NCBI GenBank assembly: GCA_018466975.1
Contig: CM031560.1
Span: 992,001-1,056,000 of the forward strand
Direction of reading: 5' to 3'
DNA length: 64,000 nt
Source: Sparassis latifolia
Taxonomy: Eukaryota; Basidiomycota; Agaricomycetes; Polyporales; Sparassidaceae
This document shows, one piece after another, positions 1 to 11,146 of this stretch (positions within the stretch are counted from its first letter, which is position 1; each line of letters opens with the position of its first letter). The position numbers and the translations under genes are program-made. The notes below the pieces were generated by a model that did not search any database, was not told the DNA's origin, and worked only from the letters and a program-made list of their open reading frames with translations.

Positions 1-1114
1 CTAAGACGTCTTCTACGAATTTCATCCGAGACTCTCTGAACTTCTTCAAGGCATCCTTGGCACCGGGCTTATGTATGTGTACATTCCTTTGGTACTGGCC
101 AAATTCTTGGGCCATCGGATAAATATCAGCTTCCCAGTAGAATTTGCTGGCCGAAGCATGACCATGGGACCAGCCTCCAACTGCTAGAAGTTAGCTTGCT
201 AGAAGTTAGCAAAAACTCGAGGATAACTGAACTGACAAACCATTTGTGTGCGGAATCAACTCAAGTATAGCAGTATCGAAATCTGGAAATCGCTTTGGAA
301 AGCTAACACTATACACTAAACTGTTCCGCACGGCAGCGATGAGAATTTCCTGCCGCGGTGAAGAGACAAAGCTCACTTCTTCTTTAAGCAACTGCTGCAA
401 ACACGGCGACGTAGTGCGAAGTCAATCTTTTGGATACTGCTCGCACCGCATTCCTTGTGCCAAATGACATATCAGTGGTTACTGAGGCCGAAAGATACAT
501 GAAACACACCTGGCATTTTGTTCCGCCGAACAGTAAGTTTGCCCAACGCGGCTCGGACATATCAGGTGGACATGCGGGAGCACCGTCTGAGTTGTACACC
601 CAAGCGTGCTTCCAAACGGTGATTGCTTTGCGAGTCATCAACGTATCTCTGAAGGCTTTGCTTGTCCGTGCAAGATTGAGAAGAGTGGCTGGATTCAGCA
701 GACAGAATATCTCAAGGTGCAGACGTGAGTAGAAATGGCAAACTCTAAGTAAACTTCGTCATTCACCTCAAAGAGAATGTCCAAAGACATCGTGGGCAGT
801 ATGGTCAACGCAGCGACATACTTCTGCTTAGGACTCTTTTTCAAATTCGGCGAAGTGACCTTAGCACGCTTCTTCTCAGGTTGTTTCCTTTGGACTCCTG
901 TAGAGACAGTTAGATTATGTTGCTCAACAGGCCCTAAATTCAACCGACGGCCACCATCCCAATCACTGGCGCTTTCGTCTTCATCTTCGTGTTCCAGATC
1001 AGTAACACTAGATTCAGTTCCGTCGGTGGTATCCGCATCAATGACAGATACGACTTGAAGTGTTCTCCGAATGGGTGGAGGTAGTCTTCCTGACTGGCGC
1101 CGAGTGACAGGCAT
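1..1114 (-). CDS. F-box domain protein (3' end beyond window)
   Basis: Agaricomycete F-box protein, probably a substrate adaptor of an SCF ubiquitin ligase. Exons read on the minus strand are 1114-767, 710-510, 453-377, about 330-250 and from about 188 to the left edge; the protein continues outside the window. A charged, basic leader (about 100 residues) precedes the F-box, which begins LTILPTMSLDILFE and continues across intron 1 as IFCLLNPATLLNLARTSKAF. Downstream come the family block WKHAW...CPPDMSEPRWANLLF and a CxxC...RRRVCSSC motif split by an intron, then PHTN/VGGWSHGHASASKFYW. Every intron has GT...AG ends and keeps frame, so the visible part looks intact. The substrate cannot be inferred. 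Confidence 0.85.
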
Positions 1115-1161
1115 GGTCTACAATAACTAGAGGTAAGGATAGGAATGGTGTGAGCGAGCGG

Positions 1162-1170
1162 CTTTTATAA
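1162..1170 (-). promoter_or_regulatory. TATA-like box of the F-box gene
   Basis: TTATAAAAG on the minus strand, about 50 bases upstream of the F-box start codon at 1114. The position suits a TATA element in a compact fungal promoter. The assignment rests on sequence and spacing only. Confidence 0.4.
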
Positions 1171-1485
1171 TAAAGTCGGGAGGACCGTATCAGTGTCGGC
1201 ACGGCGCTTTCCTTTTTTGGATTAACGCGGAGCGCCCACTTCATTGTGGCGTGTTTATTACACAACTTGGGACAAAATTTATGGTTTGCGTCTGTTGGTC
1301 AGAGAGCCGCTTTACAGAAATCCAGTCAATACACGAGAATTATTACGATGTTCCATGCTTGAGCAGAGCACCATGAAAATCTGGTAAGGCCAATGATGCC
1401 CGTTATTCATGAGGTACAACTGATTAGAATCCTTGTGATGGTACGTACAACGTACACAACGGCGCACACAAAAGGCCAACTCGCT

Positions 1486-3276
1486 TCAAGCCCGAGGCAA
1501 CCAGACAGGTTCGTGAACATTCAAACCCATCGGGGCCTGACCCTCCATGACAGGAGTTTTCGACAAAATCGCAGCATGCCTTATAGCTGTCATATCGTGG
1601 TGTTCAATCGCAGGTTTGTCGCTTGCTAACTGGATCACCGCGGTCGCCAAGACTGTAATCTCTGGATCCTGGGGGAGGGTGTGAGGGGGGAAAGGCCGGC
1701 CCACGCCGAAGGCCACCATTGGATCCAGACGGCCTAGAGAGCGAATCCATTGCCCTACAGCAGCAAGAGAGACGCGGACTTCCCAGGATCCTCCTTCCTG
1801 GACAAAACAAATTAGTGACGGCGATAATGGATGAGGAAATATGCCACAATATTTACCGTTATTGTTTTACACAGTGCTGCATTTATGCCGAATGCGAGAA
1901 GATAGCCTGCAGCATGATCCAACGCTTGCATGGGGAAAGCTCTCGGGATTACATGCGCTGAATCTTCCCCAGCGTAAGACGCGTGAGCCTCCGCCTCGCC
2001 TAGGTTGAAACCGGTAGCCGTTTGCACCAAGGACTCAAACTAGATGCATCTAGCCAGTCAATAAGAAGGGCAATGTAGCCATGGCATCTGCTCACGCCTC
2101 GTCGGTCCTTCCAGGGACCTTCCCAGCCATATGCATTCAGACTAGCATAAACGACGCCTGGGTGTCCAGTCATTACATTATCCACCCCGAAGCCTTTATC
2201 GTGCAGACTACCAGGGCGATAAGCCTGCAGATATATATCGGCTTCCTTGACAAGGCCAGCAAGCGTCTGTCGGTCCTCGAGACTAGCTAGATCGAGCTGT
2301 GTTGTCCGCTTTCCTCGCGACGTTTCAATATCGAGTAAGGGAAGGGCTGTAAGGCTGGGAGATGTGATCCACAGGACATCGGCACCATGACCTGCGAAAA
2401 CAGCTTTCAGGTTTCGCACGAGGGAGAGGTAAGTATTGGCCAACCGGCAAGAGTTCGTCCGCAGACAGGCCCAGCCAACACTCTCGTCAATTCTAACACG
2501 CGGATACCATCCAGAGGATGACCATGAGTTCCCGCTATCTTTCTCCTTGGTGCATCTGCAACTTTGATGAGTTGGACTGGAAGAGTATTTGCCAAGGCTC
2601 TTCCTTGAGGATGCTCGTCCCACTCTGCAAACGAGCGAACGGCCGTGGCGACCATCTTCCGTGAAGAGGCTTCAGTTTCGAAGTCAACAGCGTTCCACTG
2701 CAACAGAGCATTGGCGACTGCCTCCTTGGTTGGTTCACATCTGAGAATATCCAGGATGCCCTGTCGATGGCTAAACACAGGGATGGTCTGTATTCACATC
2801 ATCATGATCTGAGACGCGACATGGTGAACTCACTGAGGGAAATTGGTGTGCAGTCGCACGTAGCTGTTGTCTTTGGTCTTGTATAGACCTGCGAGATCGT
2901 CGAACAAAGAACCTGAAGGAAGCCTGCCGTTCACAATATACCAAGCTTCACTCCCTGGCAAATAATGGTTGGGGAAGTTGTGGATTGGATCATCACTGAA
3001 TCACGGACTGAATTCGAGTACGGCATGACGTGCATCAACCGCGACAGTCTGCTCTGTGCCAGATCGGAGTCGATGAAATTATGCGACAGACAAACCGGAG
3101 AGAGCTATTGCTGACTTAACAGAGTGTACTTGACTTGCCAGGGCAGCGCTTCCCAGCTTGAATGACGAGTTCACCGAAGGATCAGGGTCCTCGCTTAACA
3201 CCAAACGAGACAGAGCTTGAGAGGGTAAACTCGCACTCTCCCATAGATACCGTACAGCTTCTACAGGGTTGGTCAT
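1486..3276 (-). pseudogene. CaiB/BaiF family III CoA-transferase, pseudogene
   Basis: Family III CoA-transferase (alpha-methylacyl-CoA racemase/formyl-CoA transferase superfamily). From ATG at 3276 it begins MTNPVEAVRYLWESASLP and ends GLNVHEPVWLPRA at 1486. Characteristic segments are HPLDGIRVLELTRVLAGPVCGRTLAG, joined across a GT...AG intron (about 2447-2407) to HGADVLWITSPSLTALPLLD, then SRGKRTTQLDL and YGWEGPWKDRRG, and, after another intron, LVQTATGFNLGEAEAH. Two in-frame stops interrupt the reading: TAA at 3081-3079 (after SGLSVA) and TGA at 3003-3001 (after VDARHAVLEFSP). Homologous sequence continues in the same frame past both stops, and no intron of normal size removes them. Splice sites and frame elsewhere are intact, so inactivation looks recent; a sequencing error at two sites is less likely. 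Confidence 0.75.
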
Positions 3277-3643
3277 GTCTCAGATTGCAGAGGTGATAGC
3301 TTAAGCTTAAGGATCGACCGCTCAGAAGTCGATGCGACCGATGCGAGAGCCGCTCACTGGGCGGCAGGCACCCTCCCACAACGCTTCCTTACGATATGGA
3401 TGATGAAAATATGAGATTTTGGCGGCGTCTGTGCGCTGTTGACCTTGCCTTCAAAGCCGTCGAAGTTAAGGATCATAGAATTACACAGGAGGAGTCGTGC
3501 GAGCATCGACAGCCTGGCCAGTGAGGCCTGAGGGCTCGGAGGAGCTTTGAGCGGAGCTACGCTGAGCTTGAACCCAGCGCTTGCCCGACCGTAATTGTCC
3601 GAACAATTCTGTCACCGAAATAATCTTCGACTCCTCAACCTTC
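3277..3643. promoter_or_regulatory. Divergent intergenic region, CoA-transferase pseudogene / MPP-beta
   Basis: The 367 bases lie between start codons at 3276 (minus) and 3644 (plus) and must hold both promoters. No convincing TATA box or repeated operator was seen. Confidence 0.4.
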
Positions 3644-5233
3644 ATGGTTCCACGAGCCCTTCCTGCCTCGCTTGGGCGCGCTCTTCGCGGCGCTGCGCGG
3701 AGACCGGTACGTTCAACGTGTTACAAATTTGAACGGAGCTGTGAGCATTAGTTTTAGCGAGCATTGCGGTCATTTGCGACAGCAGTCAACATCCCTAGCC
3801 CGGTCACGGAGACGACCACGCTCCCTAATGGCCTGACTATCGCGACAGAGTCCAATCCGCACGCTCAGACTGCGACTGTGGGTGTGTGGATTGATGCCGG
3901 TTCGCGGGCGGAGACGGATGCGACGAATGGAACCGCCCACTTCCTCGAGCACATGGCCTTCAAGGGTACCAACCGTCGCACTCAGCACGCGCTTGAGCTC
4001 GAGGTTGAGAACCTCGGTGCGCACTTGAACGCGTACACTTCCCGCGAGCAGACGGTGTATTATGCGAAGAGCTTCCGCAAGGACGTCGGAATTGCAGTCG
4101 ACATCATTAGTGATATCCTGCAAAATTCCAAGCTCGAGAACTCGGCAGTTGAGCGTGAGCGGGATGTGATTTTGCGGGAGCAGCAGGAGGTTGACAAGCA
4201 GTTGGAGGAGGTCGTTTTCGACCACCTGCACTCTGTTGCGTTCCAAGGTGTGTCCATATGCCTTTGGGGGCGAGGTTCACACCTTTTAAAATCGTTATTT
4301 GCAGGCCAACCTCTCGGTAGGACGATTCTTGGGCCGAAGGCCAACATTTTGTCGATCAGACGTGATGACCTCGCGTCTTACATTAAGACGAACTACACCG
4401 CAGACCGCATGGTATTGGTGGGAACGGGAGGAGTTGATCATCACGAGCTTGTTAAATTGGCGGAGAAGCACTTCTCGAGTCTCCCGGTGTCTGTCAACCC
4501 CATTCCTCTTGGACGGCTAGCACACCCTAAGACGAACTTCGTCGGTTCTGAGGTTCGTGTCCGCGACGACGAACTGCCCACCGCGCACCTCGCGATCGCT
4601 GTTGAGGGTGTCAGCTGGAGCTCACCGGATTACTACCCAATGCTGGTCATGCAGTCCATCTTCGGCAACTGGGACCGTTCGCTCGGCTCGGCGGGCCTCA
4701 TGTCTTCGCGGCTGTCGCACATCATCTCCAGCAACAACCTCGCCAATAGCTTCATGTCGTTCTCGACGTCGTACTCCGACACCGGTCTCTGGGGTATCTA
4801 TCTCGTCACGGAGAACGTGATGAATATGGACGACCTTGCGCACTTCACCCTGCGCGAGTGGACTCGTATGTCCATTGCACCAACAGACGTTGAGGTCGAG
4901 CGCGCCAAAAGCCAGCTCAAGGCGAGCTTGTTGCTTACGCTGGACGGCTCGACCGCGGTTGCGGAGGATATTGGTAGACAGCTAGTGACAAGCGGTCGCC
5001 GCCTGACACCTCAGCAGATCGAGTATGCTGTTGACTCTGTCACTCCGGCAGACATCAAGCGTGTTGCACAGAAATACTTGTGGGATCAGGATGTAAGTCG
5101 TTTTGCCCGTATTTGTCGCATGCCGCTCACATCTAACTTCCTTCGCAAGATTGCCATCGCCGCCCTCGGCCCCATCGAAGGTCTGCTGGACTACAACCGT
5201 ATTCGTGCAGATATGTCGTCCCTACTCTACTAG
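3644..5233 (+). CDS. MAS1: Mitochondrial processing peptidase beta subunit
   Basis: Catalytic beta subunit of the matrix metallopeptidase that removes presequences from imported proteins; the family is M16, pitrilysin-like. Exons are 3644-3706, 3758-4247, 4305-5092 and 5150-5233; each intron is 51-57 bases and GT...AG. The first exon codes an Arg/Ala-rich mitochondrial leader (MVPRALPASLGRALRGAARR). The zinc motif HFLEH (HxxEH) follows GVWIDAGSRAE, and the downstream glutamate lies in ALELEVENLG. The glycine-rich region appears as LGPKANILSI, and the C-terminus is GPIEGLLDYNRIRADMSSLLY. The related complex III core 1 protein usually lacks a perfect HxxEH, so MPP-beta is preferred. Length, about 470 residues, is normal. 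Confidence 0.93.
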
Positions 5234-5831
5234 AGTCTTTGTGAGCGAAGCTTCGAGCCTTGCGTTTCGAGAATCTGCTCATGCTACTCTTACTCGGATA
5301 GGACGATCAAGTTGTCACTAAAAGTAGCTGCTTGCGTTGTCTTCCTAGATAGACTAAGTGGGGCTAATTTCCTCTGTGTGAATTCAGTGTTCACAAAGCC
5401 GAACGACACAACTGCAGTAGTTCCAATGCTCGTGCGTGGTCTGCAATACCGATGGATTCTGGACAGCTAGTGTATATATCCCAGACAATATTGCTTCCTG
5501 CATAATATTGTACAGTCGTGTACTCGCAAGTATGTAAGCAGGTGAAGCTTGGAACTTGAGTTCGAATCCTCACGATGAGTCCATAGGAGTGCTGTTCGTA
5601 GGGAGAGCCGCGACTACACAGCCAGAGCTCCAGATGGACTTGGGTTCAACCAACGAATTAGAAACACGGTTGAACCCCCAAGTGAGCCTGAGTCTAACCC
5701 GTGAATACCCTGAGTGCGAGATACTGCAAATGAGTTAGGCCTGCCCCGAGGGTTGACCTGGGTTGAACCCGGTCAAAACTTAGCCCCGGGCTCAATGTGC
5801 CATGATCATGTGACACGCGTTCCCATTGTAA

Positions 5832-5952
5832 GGGGAAAATTGGTCATACCAAGGCTTTTCCCCGGCGGGGGCGGGCCGCTGCGCTACCCAGGGTTTTTGG
5901 CGCGAAGTGCCAAAAGAGTACCCAGGATTTTCTCGCCGACGCGTCGGCGAGA
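5832..5952. repeat. Cluster of inverted repeats, including a perfect 22-bp palindrome
   Basis: Three hairpins follow each other: GGGGAAAA...TTTTCCCC (about 5832-5860), TTTTTGGC...GCCAAAAG (about 5894-5916), and a perfect 22-bp palindrome at 5931-5952 centred on GACGCGTC. GC content is higher than in the flanks. Function is unknown; a MITE remnant or a protein-binding palindrome is possible. Confidence 0.5.
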
Positions 5953-6767
5953 ACATCTTATTCTCAATCTTCTGGCTGACGGAAAGTCTACACCCTCCCG
6001 CACGAAGGCTTCTAACCCTTGTGTGTATGATTTTCCAACCTCCTCTCAATGCTTTAGGCTTCAGCGCTCGCACCAGCACGCGCTGTCGAACAGTAGTTCG
6101 ATGATGCACTCCATCAGCAGACACCAGGTAAGTAATTAAATGTCTTTTTCTTCGTTTCTCATGACGCTGACATTTACCGAGTCTGCCGCTACCCGCCTTC
6201 GCTCCCGCGCTAATGCGCCTGTATGCGTGCCTTTCTGTCCTGCGCCATCGCAAGCCCGATCCAGACCTCCTGCCTCATCGCGCATGCAGTAGGGCTCGAA
6301 GTGCTCCCTCTTGTCGAATGCAGTCCAAGTGTGCCCCCATGTGCTCCTCTTGCCCCTCAACCTGTGGTCAGAATGGCCCGAGCCTATTCCACACCATGTT
6401 TTCCACTCCAGGTCGACTTGCTCGGAAACATCTTGCCCTCTCCCGTACCTCCGTCGGTCCCCTAAAGTGATGGGCGCGCATGCGTGCTTATCACGCACGT
6501 CATCATTTGTATCCCGCGCGCCGCTCACAGTCTTGCGCGCATCATGCGCAGCCGCTGGTCACCGGTCACCAGTCATAATGATCACAATATTGGTGAGCAT
6601 TCATCTTTCCCTGCCTGCAACTGTGTTCCCCTCCCTTTTCCCCCTGTTTGGATTATATTCTGTATTGTTTTGTAGTATAAAATATATTTTTTGAATCATT
6701 GCTGGCTCGGATTCTTGAGGAGTTATGTGAATACTGCTGTGTGGGACTGGTCAGTTGGGGTTAGGGT

Positions 6768-6835
6768 TAATTGGTCCAAAGTCATGCGTAGGACCAATCC
6801 GACCAATCGGTCGACCAATTGGTCCGGACCCTTGG
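6768..6835. repeat. GGTCC / CCAAT palindromic cluster
   Basis: Alternating ATTGGTCC, GGACCAAT, GACCAATCGGTC and GACCAATTGGTC units form overlapping inverted repeats within about 70 bases. The origin is unknown. Confidence 0.4.
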
Positions 6836-7314
6836 TATGGCGTTGTTGCCTTGTAAGGCACGCGCGGCGGGATGAACTCACCCCAAGTTGTTCTCTCTGA
6901 CCCTGTTTGTCCCTCGTCCCACTCACCTCCCCTTCCCTTCTCACTCATGTTGTGTCTCTGCATATCTTAAGGTCTGCTGAAGACCTGTTTGCATGTATGC
7001 CCATCTGTCGGGCTTTCAACCGTGTTTTTTCTTTTCTCCGGTTCTTTTCCTGTGATGCTTGCATTGCCTGGTGTTCTGTACCAGTACCTCGATTTTATGC
7101 CATCGAGAGCCTGTGACCTCATGTTAATGAAGGAAGCACTATGTTGATTTACTGACCATGTCTGACCTTCAAGTAGATCGGAACTAGCCGCCATGGCTCC
7201 AAACATGTGCAGCGGCATCAACACCGTGACTCAACAACTCTCAGAGTGTGTATGTTTGGCGAGTGTGTTACAAGAGTCCTTTTCACCGGAGACGGGGACT
7301 AATATCTAAGTTCC

Positions 7315-7632
7315 TTACATTGTGGGAACATCCGGCCTAACATTGTACATGTATGACGGCCCGTATGTAGCTCCGACGGTCGAAAATATGATTACAATGT
7401 AAGGCCTGATGTCTGGGCATGCGATACCCAAATCACACATTGATAATGTGTGATATTGCGACATATACAATGTTCGCAAATGGCTATGTTACCATATAAC
7501 ATTCGTCCGAAAATTTTAGGTCTCGCTCGCATGTCCGCGGGAAGAAATTCTGATCGACATTATGCCTTTCAGGGCAGACAACAGATTAAATATCGAACTA
7601 GTATAAGGGCGACACAAAGTTACAATGTATGA
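7315..7632. repeat. Subterminal ACATTGT-type repeats (left end)
   Basis: Related motifs occur at 7315 (TTACATTGT), 7339 (AACATTGTAC), 7392 (TTACAATGTAA), about 7436 (CACATTGATAATGTGTG, itself palindromic), about 7467 (TACAATGTT) and about 7620 (TTACAATGTAT). The same set is present near the right end (about 35400-35720). CACTA transposases bind short subterminal repeats of this kind; that these are the sites is inferred. Confidence 0.55.
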
Positions 7633-7732
7633 TCATTTGACATTTGACATTAGAGTCTATATATGAGGTGAGATGTCAGGGCCTCACACCCTCGACCTAA
7701 TATTCAAACTGTAAGGAGGTCGGACACCCATA

Positions 7733-7815
7733 GCGCCGCTAAGCGGCTTGACGAGTGGCACACTCGATGGCCGCTTAGTGGTCATTGGATCGCCAAGTGT
7801 ACCGCTCAGCGGCTT
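7733..7815. repeat. GCCGCT/AGCGGC hairpin array in TIR
   Basis: Repeated GCCGCTAAGCGGC, ATGGCCGCTTAG and CCGCTCAGCGGC units form several small palindromes. They lie 3' of the Spt5-like gene and have a counterpart in the right arm at about 35218-35300. They may be a transcription-end or transposase-binding structure. Confidence 0.4.
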
Positions 7816-7986
7816 TTCAACTGGTCGTGGGAGATCGCACAAGCACAAGCACAAGTTCAATCAAAGGAAGTACATTAACTGTATATAATGAGAAAGCGGC
7901 AAACGACAGGACATCGACAAACAGCGCAGGATGCAACGACGAGGGGCAAGGGACAGGAACAGCACGTAAAATTATGAGGAAACCAC

Positions 7987-10340
7987 TTATTTGCACACAA
8001 GCTGGGCCAAGTCATCCCTATCCACCCTAAGCGTCCTGCCGCCTTCTTCCAGTACTAGAACAAGCGGGTCTGCCACGCCCCGCATCGTTTTGCCGTACGC
8101 TCCGAAGTTGGGGCCACGCTTACACACGATCGCATAATCGCCAGGGCCTGGTCGCAATATGGCGAGGTCTTGGAGAGAGACATCGGCATATTCCAGCTTT
8201 CGCGTCCGGTATTCGCATCACACCTTGCTGTCCACTGGGGAGGCTCCCTTCACCGTGGTCATCAGCTTGTCTCGGAGTTGACCGGCTGTGCACATGAACT
8301 TGAAGCGATAAGTATGGAACGCAGGTGCCACAGCCGCATCCAGCATCCATCCATTGGGTCCTGATGTGAATTCAGCGGACATTTTGTGTTGATGATGAGG
8401 CTACGCACCATTAGGTTCGACTGAAGACATCGATCCATCGGGTCCTAATGTGGATTCAGCGGACGCTCGGTAGTGGCGGCGCGGTTACGCACCATCAAGT
8501 TCCACCGAATACGCCCACGCCGAATCTGTGTCGTGTGACGCGGGTTCTAATTCGTGGCCCAATGGGGTCCGAGGCCGCTCAGGGAGCGGACCACGCTCCG
8601 CCGTGTCGATGTTGCCCCTGCAATGAGGCAGTTAGATATGACCAGAACTACAAGTAATGAATCTTACCTTTCTTCTGACCGGAATGCAATCTCGGGCTTT
8701 CGGAACAAGAGGACGCCCCTCGAGGTTAAAAGCTTGGCTTCAAGCTCAACCTCGTAATCGCCGTGGTACGTGACGTTTCGCAATGTGCCCACAAATCCCT
8801 TCAAAGGGCCTTTGATGACACGCACCGCTCGCCCGATGTCGGGATTCCGTCGGTCAGGATGCTTGAGGGCAAGCTCCATCTCCACCTCTTCCTCCGTTTG
8901 CGTCTCAGAGCGTGAGGGGCGCTGCTCTCCCGGCCTTGATACTGTCACCGACGGCTGTATCGAGGTCCATTCCGCCTCGGACTCTGTGAGTAAGAGATCC
9001 CAGGGTAACACATGATGCTATATCGAGTTTTGAGCATCGATAACGTCACAGGTGGTGGGACATACCTCAGAGGTTTCCAACACAGAAGAAGTATGAAAGA
9101 CTCCCGTTATTGGGTTTCTAGTTCGCTGAGAAAAGTTCAGTACTTGGAAGCATCGTCGTACGTAGAACATACATGCTGAGGAAAGTTCCGCTATTAAGGA
9201 TTGCAATTGCATGAGAAGTGCACAACGTACCTCGACTTTGTTCGCGTGAACAATCGTGACATCGAAATCATCCACAGCAATCACTTGCCCTTCCAAGCCC
9301 GCATGGAGGCCCGTCTTAACTTTGACCGCATCGCCAACTGCCCAAAGGGGGTGTAACTGAGTTACAGGTAGCACGAGAGACGAAAGTTCGTCATCCAACT
9401 TCTCGTGGTAGAGATTGGTTAGCGTAGCCTGTCCATTAATGACTGAATGCACAACACCGATGAGGCCGCATTGCTCGCCCTGTATAACGATCACACGCGT
9501 GCCTGCAGCCAGTTCGAAGTCAACACAGAATAGAATGAGCTTCGCTATCGCTGTCTTTGGCACGAATTTCGCGCATTAAAGACGAATACGCTGTTTCGAG
9601 TCGCGTGGACGTCGAAAGTCACCCGGTCCAAAGTGAGTTCGAGCTGCAGGAGGCCGCCTTTGAACTTCTTGCCCTTGAGAATATGTATCAGCCGATCACC
9701 TTCGCTTTCTGTCACAGCCTCTCCGAACAACTCCTTCAGTAATGCTGGCGGCATCGGTTGCTGAGAAGTTCTTCTGTGCTGCCGCTTTTTTGTAGTAGGC
9801 AAGCGCGGAACCACCCAGACGCGGAGGAGAGAGTCCTCTCACGACTCCACGAAGGCCACATCGTGCTTATATGTACCACGCGAGATGCACACCCAAGGAG
9901 AGAGGAAACCATTTTCCGTGGCTTGAAGGTGGATTCCATCGGGGGCAAGAGAGACGACTGCGCCACCCAACTGCGAGGCCCGCTGTGCACGTCTAGCCGC
10001 CATGTCTCTCTCCGTAATAGACTGGGCCATGGCTTCTGCATCAGCAGCATCGTCGCCGACACATGCATTATCAAGATGCGCCCGAGCTTGTTGAGTGCGT
10101 TGGACGTCGGTGAGCAACTCGGCTGGAAACAAGCTGTAAGATATATCCAATAACGCAGCTGAGACACTTACCCAGTTCCTCCTCCTCTTCTTCTTCTTCC
10201 TCCTCCTCCTCCTCCTCCTCATCGTTGTCGACGATAGCCTCGATATCCAAGTATGGGTTCTTGGCATTCCATGCATGAGGATTGAAAATGTAAGAACCGA
10301 CTGCAGTACTTACCGCTTTCCGCGCACGCTTTGAAGACAT
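7987..10340 (-). pseudogene. Spt5-like KOW-domain gene, left TIR copy (frameshifted)
   Basis: Left-arm copy of the gene at 32696-35047 with the same exon plan: MSSKRARKA, intron, NPYLDIEAIVDN plus a long glutamate run, then the KOW repeats. Near 9571-9574 it lacks one base present in the right copy (CGCGC against CGCCGC in plus-strand sense). This breaks the frame after VFVFNA and before FVPKTAIAKL. Downstream segments, including VGDAVKVKTGLHAGLEGQV and the C-terminus ending LVCK, are otherwise nearly identical to the right copy. It is therefore probably inactive unless the base is a sequencing error; the right copy may be the functional one. Confidence 0.75.
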
Positions 10341-11146
10341 GGCAGCGTCAGTGGTATCGAGAGGTCAGGATAGTGTCCGTTAGATTTGAGCAATCGTATC
10401 TTATGAGACATCGCTTGGAGTACATGAGGCTTCGACCACGAGGCGTTCATCACCAATCAGCCCACATGTACAATTACTTCCGAGTAACACGCGCAATGTC
10501 CTTCAATGTCGCACTGCTGGTGATGAGGTGTCACCGAGAAGATTTCCGACGTAGCGGCTGCTCCTGCAGTTGTGCGTGAGCATGCACAAGTGCCGCATTC
10601 TCCTATATATTGAGAAACATATCAGTATAGCTACACCGCCCTTCGTCCATATCGTGCACATACATTATTGTCAGCCTGTCAGCCTATCAACCTCAGCGTG
10701 TACAATCGACCTGGTGCGATCTGGCTGTAACCACACGGGTGCGTTAATGTCAAGGGTCTTCAGAAATTTTTACGCGTAAGGTAATCAATAACCAAATCGG
10801 CTGCAATTCGATTGTATCCCACTCTGGTATGCAACCGGCGCAAAAGGGCGATGAAACAAACCGTCCGGCAGCTTGGCTACCTATACTATAGCTAAAGATA
10901 ACGAGGACCCCACAAGAATAAATAACAATGAAACTACAAAAGAGAGCGAACTACACTACAACGTTACTAAAGGCTCCAGGCCACATAGCGAATGACAAGC
11001 GCTACGGCCGAGAGATGGTGGTGGAACGAGAACAAGAGGAAAGAAACGCCCATTCCACCTCCAGCGGAGTTTTGACGCATCCCGTCGCTTTGTCCCGCGC
11101 AAATAAGGCAGCCACACATCACGGGCCACTTGTCACGAGCCGCTTG
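10341..11146. other. TIR spacer upstream of the Spt5-like gene
   Basis: Promoter-side spacer of the Spt5-like gene, conserved in the right arm (31892-32695) and partly in the internal copy. It has only short frames with no recognisable domain. A 14-base unit with core TTGTCACGAGCCGC is tandemly repeated near 11131-11165. Confidence 0.4.

Larger units (their letters stand above)
5234..7283. other. Non-coding region with palindromes, left of the giant element
   Basis: About 2 kb without a gene I can support. Open frames are short and have no recognisable domain. It contains an imperfect hairpin around 5637-5682, a cluster of inverted repeats at 5832-5952, a GGTCC/CCAAT-type palindrome cluster at about 6768-6835, and then AT-mixed sequence up to the TTT target repeat at 7281. 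It may be old transposon remnants. Confidence 0.4.

Noticed and set aside
3764..3766. Alternative TTG start for MPP-beta at MRSFATAV
   Set aside because: An upstream exon with ATG at 3644 supplies a proper mitochondrial leader and joins in frame.
5440..5590. tRNA-like B-box (GAGTTCGAATCCTC) with possible acceptor pairing to CTCGTGC
   Set aside because: T stem is imperfect, the acceptor pairs only in part, and no anticodon arm could be formed; too degenerate for a tRNA call.
6748..6770. Telomere-like GGGGTTAGGGTTAA
   Set aside because: Barely two units in the middle of a contig region with host genes on both sides; most likely chance.
10331..10779. Short plus-strand frames conserved in three copies upstream of the Spt5-like gene
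   Set aside because: Conservation is explained by recent duplication of the TIR; they contain no domain and differ in length among copies.
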